A stretch of DNA of 43,984 bases from Desulfobacteraceae bacterium (GCA_013619155.1 JABXKT010000020.1:1-43984), one strand, 5' to 3'; positions 15,759-24,913 are shown, counted from the stretch's first letter. The notes: generated from the sequence alone by a model not told the origin. A program made the numbers and translations.

Positions 15759-16012
15759 TTAAAAAAATAAAACACGTGACTACTTCAACCCTAAATACAT
15801 TTATAAAAATGCCGTGGCACCCCACATAAACGGCCAAAACGTATCACAACAAATATAGAAAAGGTATGCTTTACGCGTCTTAAAAAAGGAACGATTCGAC
15901 TCATTAAAAAAAGGTGTATACACCCATTATTGTCGTTATGGCCACAGCGACGACTGAAAATAAGCGGTGATCAGATTCGTAAAAAGACAACTCGTGCAGA
16001 CACGCCTCTTCT
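15759..16012. other. AT-rich intergenic region upstream of the barrel gene
   Basis: This should hold the promoter of the barrel protein gene. It also contains a 52-base segment (15926-15977) related to 38381-38432. No ORF is supported. Confidence 0.4.
15926..15977 (+). repeat. Dispersed 52-bp repeat, copy 1
   Basis: This aligns without gaps to 38381-38432 on the same strand, with 42 of 52 positions the same by my hand count. Conserved blocks include ATTGTCGT, CCACAG, AATAAG and ATCAGATT. Both copies are intergenic. Confidence 0.65.
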
Positions 16013-16054
16013 TAAAAAAAAAGGGGGAGTCATTTCCTAAGAAATGCTCCCCCT
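16013..16054 (-). terminator. Intrinsic terminator of the qrc operon
   Basis: agggggag (16022-16029) pairs with ctccccct (16047-16054) and catttc (16031-16036) with gaaatg (16041-16046), with one bulged base. The A-run on the left becomes a T-run on the minus strand. It closes the minus-strand block that ends with the 53-residue peptide gene. Confidence 0.88.
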
Positions 16055-16075
16055 GTATCACAGCGTCACTATTTT

Positions 16076-16144
16076 AAAGAACGATCAGTGGTCGTGACCG
16101 CCCCCTTTTTAAAGAACGATCAGTGGTCGTGACCGCCCCCTTTT
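16076..16144. repeat. 35-bp tandem duplication over the 3' end of a small gene
   Basis: Unit aaagaacgatcagtggtcgt plus gaccgcccccttttt occurs at 16076-16110 and again at 16111-16144 (last base differs). On the minus strand it contains the final codons of the 53-residue ORF (GGGHDH and stop). The second copy therefore lies directly downstream of the true stop as non-coding DNA. Confidence 0.92.
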
Positions 16145-16281
16145 CCCGCTTTCGTATCTTTTATGGCTTTAAAAACACACCAGTTCATCCCCAAAAAGAG
16201 GATGGCGAGCACATACCACATGCCCCCGAAAAAGATGTAATGGCCCGCATCCCAGGCCCATTCCCAGACATTAGGAAACAT
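16120..16281 (-). CDS. 53-residue membrane peptide downstream of qrcD
   Basis: The ATG at 16281 has an aaggagag site six bases upstream. The peptide has an aromatic N-terminus (MFPNVWEWAWDAGHYIFF), one hydrophobic helix (MWYVLAILFLGMNWCVF) and a charged, His-containing tail (KAIKDTKAGKGGGHDH). It begins 60 bases after qrcD on the same strand and comes before the shared terminator, so it is very likely expressed with the Qrc complex. It could be a small extra subunit or an assembly peptide. The His-Asp-His tail could bind metal. It is not one of the four named Qrc subunits. Confidence 0.75.
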   Translation of the reverse strand: MFPNVWEWAWDAGHYIFFGGMWYVLAILFLGMNWCVFKAIKDTKAGKGGGHDH

Positions 16282-16340
16282 CGCACTCTCCTTTGCATAC
16301 CGGTCCCCTCACCCAAGCAAGGGTACCGGCCGTTGGTCGT

Positions 16341-17588
16341 TTAAGATTTCTCCACCGGATTGAGTTCTCTCTCCTGGGGAAATACGGGCAGATAGCGATA
16401 CGAGAGGGCAATAATGATAATCCCTCCGGCCACGGGCAGAATTGTGGTGGCCCACTCTTGCCATGAGGGAAGATAGAGCACCCACTGATCGAAGGTCATC
16501 ACCGGCATGGCCATGGGCTGCATCACCATGACCCAGCGGTTCACACACACCCCGATGACGGCCAGAAGAATGGCCGTGAAGAAGAGGGAGGAGTTCTCCC
16601 GCCACTTCTTACGGACGAGGATAGCCACGGGAAGGAGACCACACACACCAATTTCGAGGATCAGAATCCAGAGACCGTGGAAGTTGTTGGAGTTGTTGTA
16701 GAACTCCATAAAGGTGAAACCCGTGGTGGGGACGGTGACGATGGCCCACCAGAGCGTATCGGCAATCTTTGCCACGATATAGGTTCCCAGCATCCATCCG
16801 GAGATCTTGGCCAGGAGATTATAGACGTTGTCTTTCACCAGTTTCTTACCGGTGATCATCTCGGTGATCTTACAGCTGAGCATGGTAAAGCAGGGACCGC
16901 AGGCCGCCGCGGACCAGGTGTAGAGAAAAAAGGTCCAGGGCCAGATGAAGATCCCTTCCCGCATGCCAAAGGGACGCCCGTAAAGGACGCCGGTAACCCC
17001 GCCCAGGGAGCCCTGGTGAAAACAGGAGAGAAAAGCCCCTGTGGCGGCAAATACAGCCATCACCTCATGCATATTGTGCCCCAGGTTGTGAAAGAAGGGA
17101 ACCTGATCCAACTTGCGGTTCTCTAAGAGCAGGGGCAGATACTCGATGGCCAGGACCGTCAAGTAGAGAGAGAGGCAAAAAGCCACCTCGGTGAGCATGG
17201 AGTGAACATTGGCATGCCAGAAGATAAACCATCCACGCAGGGGCTGACCGATATCGATGGCCAGAATCAGCATGGCGGAGCAGTAACAGCAAAAGCCCAC
17301 AAGCACGGCGAAGTTAATGATGTTTTTCAGCTCATCTTTTCCCACCACATAGCGGAGAAAGCCGGTAAAAAAGGCACCGCCACCCACGGCGATGACCGCA
17401 AGGTCTGCCCAAATCCAGAGGGCAAAACCGTAAGAGTCGTTCATATTGGTCTGGTTAAGTCCCTTAAACCAACAGAGATACGCAGCGTAAAGCCCCCAGA
17501 TCACCAGCGCCGCCGGAATGATCATGCCAAGGGTAAACCGCTTGAAAGAGCAACGCTCAACACCTTCGGGTATTAAAGCAGAGTCCAT
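16341..17588 (-). CDS. qrcD: NrfD-family membrane subunit QrcD
   Basis: This 415-residue polytopic membrane protein has about ten helices, for example IIPAALVIWGLYAAYLCW, FAVLVGFCCYCSAMLILAI, ILILEIGVCGLLPVAILV and ILLAVIGVCVNRWVMVM. NrfD/PsrC proteins bind menaquinone and anchor an Fe-S partner without haem. Family size is normal. The ATG follows a gaggggtaagg site. It comes after qrcC with a 111-base gap. In the Qrc complex this subunit would reduce menaquinone with electrons from periplasmic cytochrome c3, relayed through QrcA and QrcC. Confidence 0.9.
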   Translation of the reverse strand: MDSALIPEGVERCSFKRFTLGMIIPAALVIWGLYAAYLCWFKGLNQTNMNDSYGFALWIWADLAVIAVGGGAFFTGFLRYVVGKDELKNIINFAVLVGFCCYCSAMLILAIDIGQPLRGWFIFWHANVHSMLTEVAFCLSLYLTVLAIEYLPLLLENRKLDQVPFFHNLGHNMHEVMAVFAATGAFLSCFHQGSLGGVTGVLYGRPFGMREGIFIWPWTFFLYTWSAAACGPCFTMLSCKITEMITGKKLVKDNVYNLLAKISGWMLGTYIVAKIADTLWWAIVTVPTTGFTFMEFYNNSNNFHGLWILILEIGVCGLLPVAILVRKKWRENSSLFFTAILLAVIGVCVNRWVMVMQPMAMPVMTFDQWVLYLPSWQEWATTILPVAGGIIIIALSYRYLPVFPQERELNPVEKS

Positions 17589-17699
17589 GAATCCTTACCC
17601 CTCGCCGCCTGCCATAATGAAGGACAAGGCGGCCATTAAAGATATTTTTTAAAACGCCCATACCTATAAGGCGTCTGTCATATGCTAGTCTGACAACCG

Positions 17700-18521
17700 T
17701 TAGTGTCCGCCATGACCCTCAAGCTTATAAGCACCCGGCCCTTTGGTCGGTTCCTCACTGCTCACATAGTTATCCCCAGCCCGCTTCACCCAGCTTCGGG
17801 CGGAGAGGTAATAGACCTTGGGGTTGGTATGGAGCCGTTCCAGAAGGCGAAATGCCCGCTTATCCTGCTTTAAGGTATAGACGGCATGGTCAGGGTTATC
17901 GAGATCCCCAAAGGTGATGGCGCCCGAAGGACAGGCCTGGGTACAGGCCGTCTGGTACTCCATCTCCTCAACATCCCGTTCCTCAATATACGCCTTGTCC
18001 TTTGCTTTTTGATAACGATGAAAGCAAAAGCTACACTTCTCCACGACCCCTCGCATACGCGGGGAGACATCTGGAGAGAGAGACTCCTCGATCTTGGCGG
18101 GCCAGATGGGATCCCACCAGTTGAAGTAACGCGCGTGGTAAGGACAGGCCGCCATGCAGTACCGACATCCGAAGCAACGGGTATAGATCTGGCTGACAAT
18201 ACCCGTGCTGTGATCGTAATCTGTGGCCGTTGCCGGGCAGACCGATACACAGGGCGAGTGCCCGTCATCATTCTTTCCACCGCAATGCATGCAGGGGCGG
18301 GGAAAATAGCAGATCTCGGTATCGGGAAACTCCTTACCATTGGTGATGCGGTAGACCCGAATCCAGGTCGCGCTGAGGAGCTTGTCGCTCTCATCTTTTC
18401 TTACAGGCACATTGTTTTCGGACGAACAAGCCACCATGCATGATCCGCACCCGGTGCACTTGTCGAGGTCTATGACCATGCCGAATTTCTTGGCCCTCGT
18501 TTCCTTTGGTTCCGTATTCAT
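17700..18521 (-). CDS. qrcC: Four-cluster Fe-S subunit QrcC
   Basis: This 273-residue ferredoxin-like protein has cysteine groups CTGCGSCMVAC (residue ~22), CMHCGGKNDDGHSPCVSVC (~77), CFGCRYCMAAC (~116), and CSFC with CTQAC (~162-193), matching a DmsB/PsrB-type subunit with four clusters. It has no signal peptide and is probably carried across the membrane with the Tat-exported QrcB. It sits between qrcB and qrcD on one strand, as in known Qrc operons, and would pass electrons to the NrfD subunit. Confidence 0.9.
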   Translation of the reverse strand: MNTEPKETRAKKFGMVIDLDKCTGCGSCMVACSSENNVPVRKDESDKLLSATWIRVYRITNGKEFPDTEICYFPRPCMHCGGKNDDGHSPCVSVCPATATDYDHSTGIVSQIYTRCFGCRYCMAACPYHARYFNWWDPIWPAKIEESLSPDVSPRMRGVVEKCSFCFHRYQKAKDKAYIEERDVEEMEYQTACTQACPSGAITFGDLDNPDHAVYTLKQDKRAFRLLERLHTNPKVYYLSARSWVKRAGDNYVSSEEPTKGPGAYKLEGHGGH

Positions 18522-18579
18522 GAAAAACCTCGTATGAGATGGGTTTTGTCAGATGTTCACCATCCGTAGGGAAAAACAG

Positions 18580-20679
18580 TTACCCTCTCTTGAGGGAGGC
18601 CCGGGCACCCCATGTGCAGTTAAAGCCGGTGGCCGAATCCACCATGGCACCGGAAAGCGCCGTATAGCTCGATCCTTTCCCACCGATATACTCGTCAAAA
18701 GCGGTGTGTCCCAACCCCTTGGAGAGGGCCACCACACCGGGCATCACCCCATCAAAGAGGGTCACCTTCACAGGCACCATACCAAAAGAGGTGGTGAGGG
18801 TGGCCGTATCGCCCTCATGAAGACCGGCCTCTTTTGCCGTCACCGGGTTCATCTCCACGAGGGAGACACCCTTGAGAAGGACGGTATCTTCGATGGTCTT
18901 CATGGTAAAGGGGGCATCGGCCACGGCCCCACTGGAGATACGCAGAGACGAGCGCGGCACCAGGGTCAGGGGATAGCGGGACGCATCCCCATTGGCGGAG
19001 AGAAATACCGGCCCTTCGGGAATCACAAAGGTAAAGCGATCAGAAGTACCCAACATCCGCTCCAAGCCTCGCTTCCAGGCGATATCGCCCTGCCAGAGTC
19101 CCCCTTCCGATAGGGCCTCCCACATCTCCCCACAACTCTCCTCCAGGTAACTCTCGTAGTCGTCCCAGGGGAAGGCATCCGCATCCAGCTCTTTTCCCAC
19201 GCTGATGAGCATCTCACCGGTGTGCTTTGTCGTCATCACAGGGTCAACGGCAGGCTGGGCCAGGGTCACCAGGGGACGCTCCAGGCCGGCCCGTACGGGA
19301 ACATCCTGGATCTTCTCTAAGTGGGTATGATCCGGAAGGATCAAATCGGCCATGGCCGCGGTCTCATCCATATACGGGGAGAAGCTGATGATGGTAGGAA
19401 TGGCGGCGAGGGCATCGGCTGCCTCCTGCGAGGTGGCCAGGGTGTAGAAGGGGTTGGTCCCCCAATCCATGAGCAGCTCAGTGCGCCCCTTTTCGGTCAC
19501 GGCGGCAAGCTTTGCGCCCAGATCGTCGGTCTCGGCCATGGCCAGGGTATAGGGAATCGCCCCCACCTTCACCAGACCACCGTCTCGCTGCACCGACCCT
19601 TTCAGGGCGTTTAAGGCAAAGACGGAGAGAGCTTCAGCCAGACTAATGGGGGTATCGCCCTTGCCTCGACCGCAGATGGCCACAGGACGACGCGCCCCGG
19701 CAAAGGCCACGGCCACTTTTTTCACCAGGGCCGGGGAGACCCCGGTCACGGCTTCGGCTTTTTTCGGGGTATAATTCTCCAGAAGCCAAGCACTAAAGGC
19801 GTCGAACCCTTCCGTGGCCGTGGCCACGAATAGGTGATCGTAGAGTTTTTCCTGAATCATGGCAGCCGCCACGGAGAGGGCAAACACCCCTTCGGTGCCG
19901 GGCTTGGCAGGCACCCAGATATCGGCCATGGAGGCGGTGGTGGAGAGACGGGGCTCTACCTGAATCATCGTCTTGGCAGCGGCGGTCTTCACCATACGCA
20001 CGGGAGACCCCCACCCTTCGGCCACGGAGCTTCCAAGGCTTAAGATGAGATCGGTGTTCTCCGTGTCGAAGCCCACCCCTTCACCGGGTTCACGTCCCAT
20101 GGTGAGGGCCATGGCCGCCTCTAAGGTGTCGTGCACGGATGGCAGGGTCAAGAAGCGATCCGAGCCCACGGCAGCCAGGAGCCGCTGGATAAGAAGGGCC
20201 ACACTGCCCTGTTTTGACGCAGAGAGGGCCACCACCGATTTTTTGCTTCCCGAAAGGGCACTGAGCTTCTCTGCCAGCTGGGCTTCGGCCCCCTCCCAGG
20301 AGAGACGCCGCCACTTGCCCTCACCGCGTTTTCCAGCACGGATCATGGGCCCTTCGATGCGGGACGGACCGTAGAGCAGCTGGGTGGCCGAGATGCCTAC
20401 CCCGCAGAGATCGCCTGTGTTGATGGGGCTCTCTTCATTGCCCTCAATTTTTACCACCCGCGTGCCCACCTTGCGGACCGATAGGCTGCAACCGCCGGGA
20501 CAAAGGGTGCACGCACCCCCTGCGTAATACGACTCGCCAATCTCCGGAACCGGCGTCCACGCCCAGTTCTGGGTCCAGATAGACGCATCATCCGTCAGCT
20601 TCCAGGGAAGAGGAGAGAGCATGGTACCGGCTGTGGCCCCCATTCCCAGAGCGAGAAAATGTCTCCTGTTGATCTTCAT
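18580..20679 (-). CDS. qrcB: Molybdopterin-oxidoreductase-like subunit QrcB
   Basis: This 699-residue protein has a Tat signal (NRRHFLALGMGATAG) and an N-terminal [4Fe-4S] group, CTLCPGGCSLSVRK followed by a fourth Cys in GDLCGVG (~57-92). The remainder follows the molybdopterin oxidoreductase fold: DLILSLGSSVAEGWG, DLILPDHTHLEK and a C-terminal beta domain around GLHEGDTATLTTSFG. In characterised Qrc complexes this subunit has lost the Mo or W cofactor and has a structural or relay role. Whether that holds here cannot be told by eye. An aaggggtg site precedes the ATG. It follows qrcA by 57 bases. Confidence 0.9.
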   Translation of the reverse strand: MKINRRHFLALGMGATAGTMLSPLPWKLTDDASIWTQNWAWTPVPEIGESYYAGGACTLCPGGCSLSVRKVGTRVVKIEGNEESPINTGDLCGVGISATQLLYGPSRIEGPMIRAGKRGEGKWRRLSWEGAEAQLAEKLSALSGSKKSVVALSASKQGSVALLIQRLLAAVGSDRFLTLPSVHDTLEAAMALTMGREPGEGVGFDTENTDLILSLGSSVAEGWGSPVRMVKTAAAKTMIQVEPRLSTTASMADIWVPAKPGTEGVFALSVAAAMIQEKLYDHLFVATATEGFDAFSAWLLENYTPKKAEAVTGVSPALVKKVAVAFAGARRPVAICGRGKGDTPISLAEALSVFALNALKGSVQRDGGLVKVGAIPYTLAMAETDDLGAKLAAVTEKGRTELLMDWGTNPFYTLATSQEAADALAAIPTIISFSPYMDETAAMADLILPDHTHLEKIQDVPVRAGLERPLVTLAQPAVDPVMTTKHTGEMLISVGKELDADAFPWDDYESYLEESCGEMWEALSEGGLWQGDIAWKRGLERMLGTSDRFTFVIPEGPVFLSANGDASRYPLTLVPRSSLRISSGAVADAPFTMKTIEDTVLLKGVSLVEMNPVTAKEAGLHEGDTATLTTSFGMVPVKVTLFDGVMPGVVALSKGLGHTAFDEYIGGKGSSYTALSGAMVDSATGFNCTWGARASLKRG

Positions 20680-20736
20680 ATGTGAATCACCCCTTGAGGT
20701 TTGATCGTTCGCGAAAAATATGGACGGGTGTCCAGC

Positions 20737-21393
20737 CTACTTATGGCACTGGAAACAGGCCCCTTTGCTGCCCATGGTCTCCTTGTGGCAGGCGCCGCAG
20801 TCTTCCATCTTCATGCGATCCCAGCTGTTCTCTTTCATGCCGGAGATATTCGAACCCCAGATATCACGGCTGTACCCCGTGAGTTTGTTCTCTTCGTAGG
20901 GTTTGAGGCTCTCGGATTCACCAATGTCGCCATGGCATTCGGCACACTCCATCTGAGCACCCTTGACATGGGCGGCATGGGAGAAGAAAACACAATCGGG
21001 CTGCCTGGAGTAGCTCTTCCAGGGAACCTCTCTTCCTTCGGCCACATACTCTTCGACGAACACCCTCTCCGCCTCACTCTCACCTTGCACCTCTTCATGG
21101 CACTCGATGCACTGTTCCAGAGTGGGCACCCCGGCATAGCTTCCGTCTTCACGGAAAAAGTGACAGCTCTCGCAATCACCCACCGCGTCGGCATGGGTGA
21201 CATGGCTGAAATCAAAGGGTTGCTCGCTCTTCGAGTAGAGAAGCTTAGGAAATACGATCCACCCGATAGCCAGGCTTGCTGCCAGGCCCACGATAAAAAA
21301 GAGGGCCACCACTCCCGACGCCCCTTTCTCTTCCGGGCCACCGGATGACCCCGTTTGCTCACGACCAGTCTGTTTTTCACCAGTTAGGCTCAT
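20737..21393 (-). CDS. qrcA: Membrane-anchored multihaem cytochrome c QrcA
   Basis: This 218-residue protein has one N-terminal transmembrane anchor (residues ~28-48) and a periplasmic class III-like cytochrome domain. Five canonical CxxCH haem sites are visible at residues 74, 95, 150, 199 and 213. Extra histidines (SHVTH at 63-67, SHAAH at 138-142) can serve as distal ligands. A lone C134 before FFSHAAH is not followed by the second Cys of a standard site. Characterised QrcA is described as hexahaem, so the haem number deserves checking. It would accept electrons from the soluble cytochrome c3. It is first in the operon, with a gtggag site before the ATG. Confidence 0.88.
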   Translation of the reverse strand: MSLTGEKQTGREQTGSSGGPEEKGASGVVALFFIVGLAASLAIGWIVFPKLLYSKSEQPFDFSHVTHADAVGDCESCHFFREDGSYAGVPTLEQCIECHEEVQGESEAERVFVEEYVAEGREVPWKSYSRQPDCVFFSHAAHVKGAQMECAECHGDIGESESLKPYEENKLTGYSRDIWGSNISGMKENSWDRMKMEDCGACHKETMGSKGACFQCHK

Positions 21394-22100
21394 GAAAACT
21401 CCACGTGTTAATTGTTGAACACCAGATACCCGACAAACGGGTGGTTCAGGCAGGCCTCTCGCTTCCAGAAACGTTTTATTAAAAATCTGTCGGCATGGAC
21501 ATGCAAAAAGCCCCTGAACCCTTGATAGTCAATTGGGTGCCAACGGCTTTTCCGAACCTGTGGATGATAAACCCATAAAAAAGAGATGAGACCATCATGA
21601 TAGTCCCACCATATTTTAAACAGCCTTACCATGTATAGTAAACCGGCAATCCCCCTTCGCCGGCCTTCACGCACTTTATCCCGTTTCTTATACGGGTTCA
21701 TTCGCATTTTTTCAAGACATGGCAGCAATATCCAATGCCTCATACACATCGTTCTTAAAAAAAATGAGCCCATATAAACATCCGTAAAAAAAGGCAATGC
21801 ACGTACCAGTAGCCGCTCCATGGAGGGAGATAGCCCGAGCATAAAAAAGTTCCCTTCTAAAGAATAGGCACCTCTTCCCATGAAGACTCCCGATCTCCCC
21901 TGATGTTTGTGTCGCCCTCTTGAACCCACATGTTTACTCTCAGACAACGAAAGGCATGGACCATTAGAACATGGCTCAATTGCTAGCTTGTTTATATAGT
22001 AACGAAGTCACATTATGTCAATAAAAAGATCCCGAACTCTTCACCGGATAGCCCCACCAGAACCGCCCCTAAGGGCCGAGACCATGACGAGCTAAAGGGG
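21394..22100. other. Long leader / intergenic region upstream of qrcA
   Basis: About 700 bases without a supported gene lie between the CcsA terminator and qrcA. The qrc promoter must be here. An open frame on the minus strand (21408-21947) has an unusual composition rich in Trp, Arg and His and no ribosome site, so I do not count it as a gene. No recognised riboswitch was seen. Confidence 0.4.
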
Positions 22101-22111
22101 GTTTTTCACAC

Positions 22112-22150
22112 AAAAAAAGGGGCGCCCTCTCCACCCGAAGAGAGCCCCCC
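22112..22150 (-). terminator. Probable terminator of the resB-ccsA operon
   Basis: ggggcgccctct (22119-22130) pairs imperfectly with agagagcccccc (22139-22150). Seven A residues on its left give a T-run on the minus strand. Confidence 0.65.
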
Positions 22151-22242
22151 GTACACACTTTAATCCATGACTGTACCCATTCCTGAGAGGAGAGCCAAAG
22201 GGTCACCGCTCCAGAAAAACGGGCCTTTTTTAGCTACCTGAT

Positions 22243-23085
22243 TTACATACTTCCATAGCTATGCAGGCCGGGCAAGTAATTGACGCCGAAATAGGTAAAC
22301 ATCACCGCCATAAACCCCACAATAGAGAGCACGGCAATCTTTTCCCCGCCCCACCCCCTCATATAGCGTAAGTGAAGCATGATGGCGTAAACAAACCAGG
22401 TAATGAGAGACCAGGTCTCCTTGGGGTCCCAACTCCAGTAGGAACCCCAGGCCGAGTTGGCCCATACCGCGCCGGTGATGATACCTACGGTGAGAAAGAG
22501 AAAACCAAACATCACGGTTTTTTGAATCAACTCGTCCAGGACATACCCTTCGGGAAGGCGCGAGATCAGCCCTCCTTCTGAGGTCGGTACCCACGCCCTC
22601 ACCAGATACATGATTCCAATACCAAAGGCCGTAGCAAACCCTGCGTATCCCAGAAAACAGGTGACCACATGGGTGGTGAGCCAGTTGCTCTTCAAAGCGG
22701 GAATCAGGGGCTGGATCTTATCGCTGATACCGGGAGACAAAGAGGCATAGGCCAAGGCGAGAAAAGCCAGGGGCATGGCAAAGGTGCTGATCATATAGTT
22801 GCGATATCGAAGCTCAATCACAAGGGAGATCAGGGCAATGGTCAGGGCAAAAAAGGCCAGGGACTCATAGAGGTTGGAGAGGGGAATATGCCCGTACCCA
22901 TGGCCGTATGACTCCGACCATCGCATGAGAAAACCCACCAGGTTCCCGCAGATGCCCACCATCCCCACAAAACGGGCGATACGGGCCGGGGCATCTTTTC
23001 CAAAGATCCATGCGGATGTATACATCACAGCCGAAAAACCATAGATAAATGTCACAATGGAGAGTACCAGAGAACTATTAATCAT
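22243..23085 (-). CDS. ccsA: Cytochrome c biogenesis protein CcsA (haem handling, system II)
   Basis: This 280-residue membrane protein has about eight helices. It carries the tryptophan-rich haem-handling motif WGSYWSWDPKETWSLITWF (~220-238) and conserved His residues in WLTTHVVTCFLGY (~135) and MLHLRYMRGW (~248). Together with ResB it moves haem across the membrane and joins it to CxxCH sites. It starts inside the stop of resB (4-base overlap). In the database it may be named CcsB because of nomenclature differences. Its presence next to the multihaem qrcA is functionally sensible. Confidence 0.92.
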   Translation of the reverse strand: MINSSLVLSIVTFIYGFSAVMYTSAWIFGKDAPARIARFVGMVGICGNLVGFLMRWSESYGHGYGHIPLSNLYESLAFFALTIALISLVIELRYRNYMISTFAMPLAFLALAYASLSPGISDKIQPLIPALKSNWLTTHVVTCFLGYAGFATAFGIGIMYLVRAWVPTSEGGLISRLPEGYVLDELIQKTVMFGFLFLTVGIITGAVWANSAWGSYWSWDPKETWSLITWFVYAIMLHLRYMRGWGGEKIAVLSIVGFMAVMFTYFGVNYLPGLHSYGSM

Positions 23086-24476
23086 CTCTTCACCTGCCCT
23101 TCAAGAGCCCGGGTCTCTTTTTCGAGTTTTTCGGTGAGACGTCGAATCGCCATCTCCATCCCCAGCTTGTTTTTATTGGCGTTGCCGTAAAGGGTCACCG
23201 TAGCCCCCTTCTTAACCGGAGCCACCTCCACCATATATCCGCGATGACTCATAAAAAATGTGATATAGCAACCGATGATAAGTAAAACAAAGCCGGCGTA
23301 GACCAACCACACCCCCGGATCCTTTGTTACCTGCAGTCCGGTATAATACCGGTGCTCAAAATCTCCGATAGTCACCGCCACAGCCCCACCGCGCATGCGG
23401 TCAAAACTGGCAAATTTAATGGGCAGGGCCAGTTGCAGAGGCGCCTTGCCCTCCACCTCCAGCACAGCCAGCACCGTATCCCCCACGGCATGCCCCCGGA
23501 ACGTGTAGTTGTTCGCAAAGTGCATGGGGGTAAAGGTCCCCAGCCCCTCGGGGATCACTATGGGTTCCCCCATCGTGCCTGTCCGAGAATAGTTCATACC
23601 GCTGGACTTACTGGTAAAAGAGAAGTCAATGGACTCCGGAGCCACCTGGCCATAACTGGACTGGTAGATACTGATCCCCTTGTAGCGCAGAGGATCATTG
23701 ACCACGATACGCTTGGATAGAACCTCTCCCCCCTCTTCCACGACCACCAGATCCGATCGGTACTCATTGGGCGCGCCGGTATCATAAAAGGAGACATCAA
23801 AATCGTCGCATCGAAGGGAAAACTCCAGGGGAATCGTGGCATCTGACCCCCGCAATTTCACCTCACGGGCCGTCTCCCCTTCCGGTATATTCATATACCC
23901 TTCAAAGCCAAACAGAGAGCCGAGCAGCCCACCGGCAAGGAGAAGAATCACGCTGGCATGCACCACAAAGACACCCATGCGCGTCCAGCGCCCCTTCTCC
24001 GCATAGAGAAACCAGGAGGTGCCCTCCCCCACAAGAGTGATGCGTCCCATGACCGAGCGAAGCCGTCGTGACAGATCATGGGCAATCTCTTCCGGGGCCC
24101 CGATGAACCGAAGGGTATCCCCCTTAAAGGCTCGCTGGTAACGCCCGGGAGCAAAGCGCTGCCGCCGCCGCACAATCTTTAGCATACCGGGAAAGCGATC
24201 CAGGGAACAGACCACCAGGTTGATCCCCAAGAGAACCATGAGGAGCTGAAACCACCATGAATGATACATGTCAAAGATGTCGAGGAAGTTCAGGACTCCA
24301 TAGGCCGCCTCCCCAAAACGGTCCACATACATAAGCGGCGATGCATTCTGAGGAATCACCGTTCCAATAATAGAGGTGACGGCAAGAAGCGTCAGCACGA
24401 TAACAGAGAGCCGTACAGATGAAAAAACACCCCACAGGGTGCCCATCGGGCCCTTTCCCACTTGTTTCTTGTTCAT
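23082..24476 (-). CDS. resB: Cytochrome c biogenesis protein ResB
   Basis: This protein of about 464 residues has three N-terminal hydrophobic segments (SVIVLTLLAVTSIIGTVIP, WFQLLMVLLGINLVVCSL, VFVVHASVILLLAGGLLG), a large periplasmic domain, and a last helix near the C-terminus (GVWLVYAGFVLLIIGCYITF). GVFVVHASVI carries the conserved histidine. It works with CcsA as the system II haem lyase. I chose the ATG at 24476 over a GTG two codons upstream because an aaagg site is well spaced for it. The stop overlaps ccsA by four bases. Confidence 0.92.
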   Translation of the reverse strand: MNKKQVGKGPMGTLWGVFSSVRLSVIVLTLLAVTSIIGTVIPQNASPLMYVDRFGEAAYGVLNFLDIFDMYHSWWFQLLMVLLGINLVVCSLDRFPGMLKIVRRRQRFAPGRYQRAFKGDTLRFIGAPEEIAHDLSRRLRSVMGRITLVGEGTSWFLYAEKGRWTRMGVFVVHASVILLLAGGLLGSLFGFEGYMNIPEGETAREVKLRGSDATIPLEFSLRCDDFDVSFYDTGAPNEYRSDLVVVEEGGEVLSKRIVVNDPLRYKGISIYQSSYGQVAPESIDFSFTSKSSGMNYSRTGTMGEPIVIPEGLGTFTPMHFANNYTFRGHAVGDTVLAVLEVEGKAPLQLALPIKFASFDRMRGGAVAVTIGDFEHRYYTGLQVTKDPGVWLVYAGFVLLIIGCYITFFMSHRGYMVEVAPVKKGATVTLYGNANKNKLGMEMAIRRLTEKLEKETRALEGQVKR

Positions 24477-24830
24477 AGACACCTTTCAACGCGCCACAAA
24501 CGTGGTGCGTTCATAAAAAGTCGCCGTTGAAAACGATTCGATACAAGACCCGAGACGAGCCGAGACGAAGTGCATCTTACAGATGTTTACCCTGCAAACA
24601 ATACGTATCTAAAATGTATTACAAGGTCATCCCGAAGAGATCTTAGTTAAGTAACAAAAGACCTCTCCATACGATGCATCAGTGATAAAAAGTGGGTCGG
24701 TCCCTCTCCTTTCAGACCAGACCAGCTCGGTATATTATCACAAAGGAAGAGAGAGGAACAACGCCAATCGTGCCAAAAACCCCTGACACCCCACGCCTCT
24801 CAGCACCCTTTTACAAAAAAAAGGGCACAA
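24477..24830. other. Intergenic region between resB and the Na/Pi transporter end
   Basis: This is upstream of resB, so its promoter should be here. No ORF with a credible start and family was found. The right-hand side runs into a strong terminator. Confidence 0.4.
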
Positions 24831-24874
24831 AAAAAGGGCCGGACAGCCATCTTTCTGCTGTCCGGCCCTTTTTT
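24831..24874 (-). terminator. Strong terminator of the Na/Pi cotransporter gene
   Basis: gggccggacagc (24836-24847) pairs perfectly with gctgtccggccc (24857-24868). A-runs on the left and T-runs on the right make it potentially bidirectional. Confidence 0.92.
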
Positions 24875-24913
24875 AAAAAGCCATAAAACCGTTTGTACCT
24901 TTACGATCACACC

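Noticed and set aside
21408..21947. Open frame of 179 codons on the minus strand upstream of qrcA
   Set aside because: Odd composition rich in Trp, Arg and His, no ribosome site, no recognisable domain; it lies where the qrc promoter is expected.
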